Shown: in pieces, positions 54,942-64,000 of the stretch
Layout of the letters: every line of letters starts with the position of its first letter
Position numbering within the stretch: position 1 is the stretch's first letter
DNA from: Moniliella sp. 'wahieum'
Lineage: Eukaryota > Basidiomycota > Moniliellomycetes > Moniliellales > Moniliellaceae
Assembly (NCBI GenBank): GCA_003971905.1
Contig: RSEE01000066.1
Span: forward strand, 186,001-250,000
Length of the DNA stretch: 64,000 nucleotides
Reading direction: 5' to 3'
Program-made: the position numbers and the translations under genes
Notes under the pieces: generated by a model
Databases searched by the model: none
Told to the model about the DNA's origin: nothing
What the model saw: only the letters and a program-made list of their open reading frames with translations

Positions 54942-57542
54942 CTTCAAGCATGACGCATGCCGTCTCTCTCATTATTAAATGGCAAAAGCTTCTACAGAAC
55001 CACTGTGCCGTGACTAGTGACTGCTCTAACCCTCTGCCTCTCTCAAATTCCCAGAAGTACTCAGTCTGAGGATCTGAGTACTCTCAGGGTGCTATTACTA
55101 CTCACCAGTGGCTCAAGTGTAATGTCACCTACTATGTCCTTGGACTGTCTCGCTACGACTTTGGAAGCGGATCCGGATCAGCCACTCGGGTTTGGGCGTG
55201 CAGCTCGGTGAATTGTTTGCACGTTGGGGAACAAGAAGGGCTGTTTATGTTGGGGGCTGTGACCACAGCAAAAAAGCCTCACATGTGAGCTGGTGGCTCG
55301 TGCTTTGTGGCCAATGCCCCTTCAGTTCCTCCTCAGGCCCAGGAGTTCCGTTGTTTTCTCTCTCCTGTTTCCTTTGTTCCGCGGTTAGCCCCTGACGGCA
55401 ACTCGCTGCTTGAGTTCATCTGTAGGCATTGCTGGTTACCACACCACCACCACCTGGCACCAGTGCGATTGCACCACCCTCGAGGACCATCAGGACTCTA
55501 TCTATAAAAATGGAGCTAGATCGAGACTGTGGGTGTGAGGCACACGTGATCGGGGCTCTCGGCTGCCGCGTAGCAAAATTAAAGGCTCACAGTAGTGTGA
55601 GCCAATGAGAGCAAGGCAATACTACTAGCGTTTCGCTTGTCAGATTGGCGATTGATGGCCGAGCGGATGGAGGTTATGCATTATGATCAATGGCCAGTGC
55701 ACCGCTTCAACGTACAATGTGTTGAACTGAAGGAATACTAGTATGCAGTCGGAGGGGGTAAACTTGCTCTCTCGTGCCGTCCACGCCACCGACAGAATAT
55801 GTTTTTTCAAGGTATAAGTAGTATCGGATCAATTTATACGAGAGAGGACATCACATTCCTCCACCTTTTGTCCTCCAACCTCTGGAGACGGCCTAACCTG
55901 AAAAGGCTCATGCACTCATGAAAGAATGGGGTGTGGCACTACCGGGACTGGGATGCAGTGGCGAGAGATCGGCTGGAGAAGACGCCAATGAAACCAAGGT
56001 GTTGGACGGATGACTGATTTCTTGTGACGGTGGCGTGGGCAGCGGTGCCGGGGCTATATAGCCATACATACACACATTAAAAGGAATTTGGAGAGAGAGA
56101 AGTACGCGACTTGGAGGCCCGGCGGGGAGTTCTTTACTGGCGTCTTCCCTCTTGTTCGGCCTGACCAAATAAGGTCAGTAAAACATAGTGATTTTGGCGT
56201 TACACCTACCCATATTCATCCCTCATTCCACTCTATCCCCCCGCTCAGCTACACGAATTGCTGTGGCTGATGGGCCGTGAGCAGTGCTCCTTTTCGTTGT
56301 TAGTATGAGATGGGAAGGGAAACACTTCAGATGATCGTCCAGCCGGTGTGGCAAAACAATAACATTGAGATTTTGATGGGGGGTTTTTTGACGATGACTC
56401 GATGACTGCATTGTGGAGAAGCTAGCGAACCCCACCGGATCAGAGAGCTGCGGTGGTTGCAGGACGGGGTGGGTTGGAAGGCAGCGTTTGAAGGAGGAAC
56501 CGGAACCGGCATTGGAATCGCCATGATCGCTTTTCATGCAACCCACGCCGGGAGAACGGAGAGTTGCGTACAGGTTGGCGCGACCTGATTGACGCGAAGT
56601 CTGTATTAATCCCGCATCAGTTGGACAGCTTGTTGGGTTTGTTTGAAATTTGACGCAGCACCACAGAGTGGTGCCGGAGGCTCTGGGGGGGTCAGGCATA
56701 CGTTGGATGCATCAGTGTAGGCGCTCTGTCTGTAGGACCGTTCCCGGTCGGGTGCGGGAGATGGCAGCGAGCACCAGGCTCTATAGTAGGGGTGTCGGAA
56801 CGATTAATAAATGGGGATTCTTGATCGGCTTTTGTTCGGATGATGTGGGGGCTGCGGTCGGAAGGGAGAGAGGGTGGCTGCTGTAGAGCAGGTGTATAGG
56901 GGAGCGACATCCAATTCTGTTTGATGTGTGAAAAGGGTGGAGTGGGAAGACGGATATATGGCGTGCGTTTCGGTTTTCACAGCAGAAGCTTGCGTGGGGG
57001 CCGGTGGGGAGCTGCGAAGAGGCAGATCAGTAACCGACACACGTTAATTGTTAGACCAAGCTTCATGAGCATGACGTGCATGATGCATGATGCATGACGC
57101 GTCTTCAGCTTCATGGGTGATGCCTGCGGACTTGGGCGGGTTGATAAAACGTTGAACGCTGACAATGAAACGAAGCCCCTGGCGCGCTGGGTGAGGCCGG
57201 TGAGCCTTGAAGCTTGAGGAGGGCAGGACAGACAGAGAGAGAGAGGATGTCGATGAGGACTGCCAGTGGTCCAACTGTCCACCACCCCAGCTGGAGGCCA
57301 GACCTAGCAGAGGGGCTGCGGCAAGGGCGTGGGGCAGCGTGTGCGGTTTGCAGGGGGGGGCTGCACGCGGGTGGATGTCGGCTGATGGTTGATGGGCGCG
57401 TGGCAGTGGGATTGCATCGCCTTGTTGCGGTGCCTTCGCCGATCCGCATCCTATTGGACCCAACCCACGCTGCGCACGCGACAAAATCCACACACACATC
57501 CGTCGGCCGTCAAGGATACGTGGTTGGGACACAGCCACTCGC
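54942..57542. other. 2.6-kb intergenic, no supported gene
   Basis: Short frames only. A GATGCATGATGCATGACGCG word is at 57079-57099 and AACGTTGAACG at 57149. The promoter of the NUM1-like gene should lie at the right end. Confidence 0.4.
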
Positions 57543-57728
57543 ATGATCCAACCCCCCCTCTACATCAACTCCCACTCATCCGCCTCTCCAGCCCTGTTCC
57601 CGTTGGTCTCCTGCCTACTTTTCCTTATTGCCGCCGTCACCACCAGCACCGCCGGCTGCATCCTGCGTCCCAACGTCTCTCTTTGGTGCACCCACCCATC
57701 CCCACACACGCGTCTCTGCCGTGCGGAT

Positions 57729-60700
57729 ATGGAGATGGCCCTTCCACCCCCTTCCCCAGCCTCGACGCCTCTGTGTTCGACGCCTCCGTGTTCGTCCCCG
57801 CCTCGTCTGGACGTGGACGCCCAGCCCATTGTCAGCGAGGCAGCGGCGTGTCGCACTGAGCTCGAGCAATACCGCATCACCCTCAATGCACAACTCCAGG
57901 CTGCAAAGCAATTTACCAGCGCCCTCGACCGCCACCACAGCACCACCCAGGCATGGCTTGACACTCTCGCTCACGCTCTTCAACAACTCCACCTGGCTCA
58001 GCTTACCCAGTACGACATCGAGCGCACAAAGCATTGGTCTGGTTTTGTAACTCCCCTAACGCCTGTTGCAGTCACCAGTGACAAGCCCACACCGTTTTGG
58101 AACACAGCAGCCCACGCCCACGGCGTGAAAACCAGCATCTACCAGCTGCGCTCTCAGATCAATTCGGCTCAGACACGTTTCGCCCAAGAACATCAGCAAC
58201 ACCTAGATCATCTCGTGCGCCTTGTCTCCCAAGGGCCCCCTTCCCTCTCAACACGCTCTGCTGTGCCTCTCGCCACTCCGACTGGGAAAGGCATTGACCG
58301 TTCACTATCGCCCTCCAAGGCTTCGTTGCACCAGCGGGACCAAACGCAAGCCGCCCGTCGAGTTCGCAACGAAAAGGTGCCCTGGGAAAAGCCGAGCCAT
58401 GAATCGGAGCCGATCGATCTGGACGCAGTGTTTGCGAGAAACATGCAAGAAAAATTATTAGCTGAGCTACGGCGACTACAAGCTGACAATGCTTCCCTCA
58501 CCGCCTCCCTTTCGTTGATACGGACAGAGCGCGAAGAGACTCTAACCCGAATCGAATCGGCGCTGCTAGCCAAGCAAGCCCAGCGCGATACGCTTGTTAC
58601 TAAGTTGCACGACAAAAGCGAGGGTTACCTGGCCCAACTCAATGCTGCCCAGCATGCCAAAGGTACGTCTTTTTCTCGCCTTTTGCTAGGCATCCACGCC
58701 CCAAATTTTCGTATTAAAAGTTGAAAGCGACTGAGATCTGATCATCGATTCCTATTCGCTAGATATGATGTCCACCGAGCTATACGATCTACACCTAGCC
58801 CATGAAGTGGCGCAAGAGGAACTGTCTGATCTACGGATTAAGTTGTTTCAGGCGGAAGCTTCGGCTGCGCAACTGCAAGCCAGGTCGATCGCTGCCGGCA
58901 AAGCAAATGATGAGATGCTTGCCAAGCACGCTGAGGAAATCGATGGCTTTCGCATGCAGCTGGTTCTCGTCGAGGAGAAACGGAACGAGGCCCAGCAGGA
59001 AGCACTTCACGCTCATCATCGCATTCAATCTATTACAGAGGAGCGGGATAGGGCGCAACGTGCCCTGTCGGAGGCGCAAGACCAAACTAGTTTCCCCTCT
59101 ATCTCTTTGGCAACGGACCAAGAGATAGAGGATCTGGAAGATGAGTCGCAAATTGGCGCTAGGCCTCGGGCCTGGAGCCGAGGTACGACAAATTCCGATT
59201 GGGTGACAGAACCTTCTGCTTCGCCATTGTCATACCACCCCGTCCTGCCCATGGCCACCACCCCCTCCAAGTCTCTGTTGGCACCAGATCCGCATCTCAA
59301 CGACGACGACCGCTCAGCCTCCCTTCCTGTCGATCCTTCCATCCATTCGCCTGAGCCACAGGAAGTGCTTTCTTCGTCTCTTAGCCCCCCCTTTTGCAGA
59401 GGAAGCGTCCCCGCTACAACGCAGGCACCGGCAGAAGGGAACGAGGAACGAGGGGTCACGACCACCATGTCTTTGAACTCCATTACCGACTCTCTCGCCG
59501 TCCACCTCAAATCCATTGCAGAACGTCACGAGGCTTCGCTACGCTTGTTGCTAGATACCAACACGGGTCAGCTTCAACAGCAGAGTACCCTCTCAGGGAT
59601 GGGACCCAACCAAGCTCAGTCACTTGAACCTGAACCTGTGCCTGTTGCTTCTATCGGTCATCCAATTCCACCAAGCCCGCCCACTGGCTCCGCTCCGTCT
59701 ACGTCTTCTATCAGTTATCCGTTGAGCAACATCACCGCCTCCAATGAATCCGCGGTCAGGTCTTTGGATAAGGGTATGCCCGTCGGCCTACAGCCCAAGA
59801 ACGTACAAGCCCCGTCAACCCTGGCAGCTGCCGTATTGTCAAGACATGCATGGATCGGACGGAGATGCAGATAGGTTCCAAGATGCTCGCGAAAGTCTAT
59901 TAGGCGTATCGGAGCTTGATCTTGGACATTCTCTCTTGCGCCCCTCGTCCAATCCTATGCTAAATCGGGCCGCTTTCCCCACTGATGACAGCCATGTCCA
60001 CTCCCATGAGGTTCATTCGACACTATGGTGGAGATCGAGAGGGGCACTGTCCCTAATGAACGAGGCGACAAGGCGCTTCAAACAAACCTGGATCTCCAGC
60101 ATTTCCTCTTCCCTTCGGATTTGAACAAACATGGCGATGTGGTTGAAGAAGGTGGTCGCCACCCCTCGGCTCCTGCAATTGTTGAGCCGTCATCTTTATG
60201 GAATGAGGCCACTTTCCACCCGTCTGATGAGGGACTACCGATGCGCAACGAAGGGGGCGCACCTTTGACTCAACGCTCTCTCGACCCGCTTCGGTCTAGG
60301 ACCGATTTGGAGACGCTGCCGTTGCCTCAGTCTGGACAACTCTCCAGGATCGAGGGTATACATACGAGTTACTCCGCGCTGGATTCGACCTACCTACAAC
60401 CCCAGCTCCGTCGATTCCCGTCTCCAACGCAGGTATACCCCCACCACCTCTCCTCAGTCTCGTCTGTCTGCCCATGCGGATAGTTCATCCAGCATGGGCC
60501 CCTACGCCCGCCCTCTAGCATTTGCAAGAGCGCCCCAACCACTGTCAGTTTCCACTCGGCTGAGGGATGAGAACAGGGATGACGGGGTAAAGGCCATGCG
60601 GGAATGGACCCCAGCTTCTTCTCATGCACCCCCTCCTGCCAGTTACCATTGCGAATGCGAGACAGGGCCCATTCGGGTTCTGCAAACCCGGCCGTCGACG

Positions 60701-62032
60701 TGCCCAGCCACGAAGCTGCCGTGGTACGCTCTTTGACCGAGCCCGTATCCAGCCACGCATCCCTTCGTCTGCCACGTACAGACCACATGACGCTGCAGAG
60801 CATTATGATTGATCGCTCCGCCGATCCGAATGGCCGGCATGCACGCAGCAATTCTTTCAGCTTGGTGCGCAACCTCCACTCCGAACGCTCGACAACCCCA
60901 TAGGTGCCCGTCGCTACAACACCCTCGGCTCTTACTTTGGCAAGACCGGCCGAAACACCCGGTCAATGGGCAATTTGCGTGCGGCGGGGGAAAGCTTTGC
61001 CTCCCCTCATCCGAGAGAGCCTGTGGTGAGGCCAGAAACTAGTCAACACACACGACCAAGCCGAGACGATTGCCGATGCCGTTGCCCAGGTCCGAGCGGG
61101 GATGTTGATGATCAAGTATACCGGGCACCCTGGCACAAGGCACTCGCCCTCCCGTCCCTCACGCCCGTCAGCTCGATGCCCCTTTCCGAGCAAGGCCCAA
61201 ATGGAGATGCGCATACCGCGAGAGCGGGACGACGGAAACGCTTATGGGAGCGTAGACACGTGCGCTTTTGTTGGATCCACCCCAGTGCTGGGCGTTTACC
61301 TCTGTTGGTGTCCCCCTCGTCCTGGCGTCGCGCTCCACCAGAGGCCGATACCAAGTACATGTTGGTTGCTCAAGTGCGGTCTGAGCGGAATTTTGATCCG
61401 GATGGAACACTCTATGGGGAGGGAACAGGTCCCGGGATTGAGGCCAGTGTGAACCTTCCCACCCCCTCGCTGCCCTTGTTTCGCCCGAGGGGCAAGAACT
61501 CTACTTGTCGGCGCCTTCCCCGGACACTCACCACACATGGTTTTCTGCCTTGCAAGCCCTGTGCATGGCAGGGGCGCGCCCAGTAACGAGCGCTGCTGAC
61601 ACGCCCAACCGCCCTCCTTTGCCCGTCCCGGTTGCACAACCCGAACGTTCCGAAGCAAACAAGACCTACGTTACCAGTTCCAAGGACCAGGACGAGCCTC
61701 TGGCTGGCAGCCTCTCCCGTTGCTCCTCCATCCTCTACCGCCCCCTACCCCCCCCTCGGCACCCAGTTTGCGTCGCCTGGCCTCGTGCAGCTGGCTCCGT
61801 CCACCATGGCTCAACCGTCAGCCCTCGCTCGACGCCGCCGCCTCCACTGCTTGCCATCCTACCTTCCACCACCACCAGAGTTCTCTCCGCCTTGTCCAGT
61901 TCACCCCCCCCACCCCTAATACCCTTCGAGAGCCATGCACTTGAGTTGCCTAGTTGCATCCACCAAAGGAGTACAGCGCCAACCGCATTCGGTTCCTGGA
62001 CCACTCGTCGGCTCCGCCCAAAGAGGGACTAG
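57729..62032 (+). CDS. NUM1: NUM1/Mcp5/ApsA-type cortical anchor (coiled coil plus PH domain)
   Basis: Proteins of this type hold dynein and mitochondria at the cell cortex by a C-terminal PH domain that binds phosphoinositide. I start at MEMALPPPSPASTP (57729) rather than the in-frame 57543, which would add a signal-peptide-like leader. The N-terminal half is coiled coil: NMQEKLLAELRRLQADNASL and ERDRAQRALSEAQD. A 100-bp intron (58663-58762, GTACGT...TAG) joins QHAK to DMMSTELYDLHLAHEVAQEE. A long Ser/Pro-rich middle follows (59150-60950). The PH domain (about 61070-61590) shows ETIADAVAQVRAGMLMIKYT, ERRHVRFCWIHPSAGRL and LYLSAPSPDTHHTWFSALQA, as in the Mcp5-type PH. About eight frame changes; the stop at 62032 is approximate. 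Confidence 0.78.
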
Positions 62033-62512
62033 TGAAGCTTGGCTGGCTACGCCATCCTCGCCCACTGGGGCCGCCTCGATGCCCTAGGATCTATATATGT
62101 AGCTGCCCCTTCCGTGCTGGCAGAGGCACCATCCACCCTCTATCTTGATCTACTTTCATGCCCGCCGGGCCTCGCTTCTGCCAGTGGTCGGCCCCATTGT
62201 TGATTGAGGGATTGATCAGATCACACGCAAGGTTCCCATGGATAGCACATCACGCTAGTAGTTTAGTTTATCTATATATACAAAGTTCTCCTATGCAAGC
62301 CTGCCTGTAAGGCCGTCTTGTAAGGCCGTCTATCCCTTATCAAAGCTGGAGGACTACGAAAGGACGGTTTGCTTGGGACAAGACAGTGTATTGATAGGGG
62401 GGGGGGGCAGCCCGGGGAAGGGGGTACGGTACAAGAAGTCATGGTGCATAGTAGGCGCAAAAGTGGGCCAGGCTGCCGAAGGAAAGGGGGGGGGGAAGAT
62501 GAATGAGCTGTT
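62033..62512. other. 3' interval between convergent NUM1-like and HSP90
   Basis: The stretch contains a G11-type homopolymer near 62397 and GTAAGGCCGTCT twice at 62307-62331. No gene was seen. Confidence 0.5.
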
Positions 62513-64000
62513 TTAGTCTACCGTCTCCATGGTGCTCTCGCCCTCAGGCTCCTCAGCCGCCTTCTCTTCTTCAGGCTCCTCCTCCGTCTCGTCAATCGAG
62601 AGGCCGAGCGAGATGAGCTTGAACAGCCGGTTGGCAAAGTCTTGGGGTTGGTCCAGGCTAAAGCCCGAAGTGAGCAGGGCAGTCTCGTAGAGCAGCCAAG
62701 TCAAGTCCCGCACCGTCGAATCGGCCGCGTCAGCATCGGCCTTGGCCTGCAGCTCCTTAATAATGGGGTTCTTGGGGTTCACCTCGAGCGTCTTCTTGGA
62801 AGACATGTAGGAGCTCATGCTAGTGTCCCGCAACGCCTGCGCCTTCATGATCCGCTCCATGTTAGCCGACCAGCCAAACTGACCAGTGACAAGAGCAACG
62901 GGCGAGCCGACAAGGCGGTTCGAAAGAACCACCTTCTCAACCTTGTCCCCGAGGATGTCCTTGATAGCCTTGAGCAGACCCTCGAACTTCTTCGCCTCCT
63001 CCTCACGCGCGGCAATCTCCTCGGGCGTCTCCTCAAGCTCAAGCCCCTCCTTGGAGACCGAGACCAGCTTCTTGCCGTCAAACTCGCGCAGCTGGGTAAC
63101 CGCGTACTCGTCAATCGGGTCCACCATGAGGAGAACCTCAAAGCCCTTCTTCTTGAGCGCCTCCAGAAGAGGAGAGTCGTTGATCGACTGAAGCGACTCG
63201 CCAGTGAGGTAGTAGATGTTCTTTTGCACCTCAGGCATGCGCGTCACGTAGTCCTTGAGGGAAGTGAGCTCATCGCCCGACTTGGTCGAGTTGAAGCGAA
63301 GGAACTCGGCGAGCTTGTTGCGGTTGGTCGAGTCCTCGTGAATACCAAGCTTGATGTTCTTTCCGAAGGCCTCGTAGAACTTCTTGTAGTTCTCCTCGTC
63401 CCCTCGATCTCCGAGATGCACTCGAGGACCTTCTTGACAATGTTCTTACGGATCACCTTCAGAATCTTGTTCTGCTGCAGGGTCTCACGCGAGATGTTGA
63501 GCGGCAGGTCCTCCGAGTCGACAACACCCTTGACAAACGAGAGCCACTCGGGGATGAGGTCCTCACAGTCGTCCATGATGAACACACGACGAACGTAGAG
63601 CTTGATGTTGTTGCGCTTCTTCTTGTTCTCAAAGAGAACAAAGGGAGCACGCTTGGGAATGTAGAGAAGAGCCTTGAACTCAAGCTGGCCCTCAACCGAG
63701 AAGTGCTTGACAGCCAGAGGATCCTCCCAGTCGTTGGTCAGAGACTTGTAGAAGGAGTTGTCTACTCTTCCGGCTCGATCGACTTGGGATCCCGGGTCCA
63801 GAGAGGCTTCGTCTTGTTGAGCTCCTCCTCCTCCTTGACAATCTCCTTAACCTTCTTCTTCTCCTTCTTGTTGTCCTCATCCTCGACCTCCTCGATCTTA
63901 GGCTTCTTGTCATCGTCGGCAGCCTCCTCCTCAACCTCGACCTCCTTCTCGACCTCCTTGGTAACGACGAGCTGGATGGGGTACGAGATGAACTCAGAGT
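62513..64000 (-). CDS. HSP82: HSP90 chaperone, C-terminal two thirds (runs off right edge)
   Basis: HSP90 is an ATP-driven cytosolic chaperone for kinases and receptors. From the edge inward: the charged linker ([40 protein letters not shown]), [16 protein letters not shown], then [20 protein letters not shown] and [37 protein letters not shown] of the middle domain. The C-terminal domain has [40 protein letters not shown] and [20 protein letters not shown]. The N-terminal ATPase domain lies beyond the window. Two frame changes (near 63405 and 63763) are each restored by one G. The protein ends GESTMETVD at 62513; the usual ending is MEEVD, the dock for TPR co-chaperones. Confidence 0.96.

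Noticed and set aside
57543-57728. Signal peptide on the NUM1-type protein
   Set aside because: The family is cytosolic and cortical. A downstream in-frame ATG (57729) gives the expected hydrophilic start.
62642-63598. 318-codon plus-strand open frame opposite HSP90
   Set aside because: A Leu/Val-rich shadow of highly conserved HSP90 codons.

Overview
This window is nuclear DNA of a fungus. It encodes SEC6, IML2, uL29, the DSC/TUL1 ubiquitin ligase, a GBD/FH3 protein, eL29, MBF1, PRP19, TUM1, pyridoxal kinase, a NAPE-PLD-type hydrolase, a NUM1/Mcp5-type cortical anchor and HSP90. Introns are short (57-100 bp where both ends can be placed), with GTRNGT donors and YAG acceptors. The TUL1 ligase and the NUM1/Mcp5-type PH domain point to Dikarya. 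Compact, intron-poor, GC-rich genes and an ATG-only first exon in uL29 favour Basidiomycota, but the lineage below that is inference and I would not name a genus.

Layout. Positions 1-30.8 kb are a dense gene island: Ser/Pro-rich ORFs (1-2.1 kb), SEC6 (-), IML2 (-), a tail-anchored WW protein (-), uL29 (+), a RhoGEF (-), TUL1 (-), an unrecognised CaaX protein (-), an unrecognised conserved protein (+), GBD/FH3 (-), eL29 (+), MBF1 (-), PRP19 (+) and TUM1 (-). From 30.8 to 57.5 kb the sequence is AT-richer and repeat-rich, with only three gene islands: an orphan membrane protein (37.6-39.4 kb), a decayed Helitron-type helicase (42.4-43.2 kb), and pyridoxal kinase plus a NAPE-PLD-like gene (45.0-48.4 kb). 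One tRNA-like gene lies at 49.5 kb and a small non-coding LTR-like element at 52.9-54.3 kb. Host genes resume at 57.7 kb with NUM1 (+), then HSP90 (-), which runs off the right edge.

Reading note. Almost every conserved host gene needs frame changes to follow its protein. In every case I worked through by hand the correction is one missing base, usually a G or C from a run of two to five. uL29 alone has three within about 100 bp. This looks like systematic deletion error in the assembly rather than pseudogenes, so gene extents below are spans over several frames, and exon ends without a stated splice site are approximate.

Themes. The genes are housekeeping and cell-organisation functions: polarised exocytosis and cortex (SEC6, RhoGEF, GBD/FH3, NUM1), protein quality control (TUL1, HSP90), ribosome and splicing (uL29, eL29, PRP19), and transcription coactivation (MBF1). 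Both ribosomal-protein promoters carry a matched pair of AACCCTA telobox motifs. I found no biosynthetic cluster, CRISPR array or clear new multi-gene system. The most unusual feature is the repeat-rich half, where intergenic DNA is built from arrays of short, often self-complementary words, a different word in each array.
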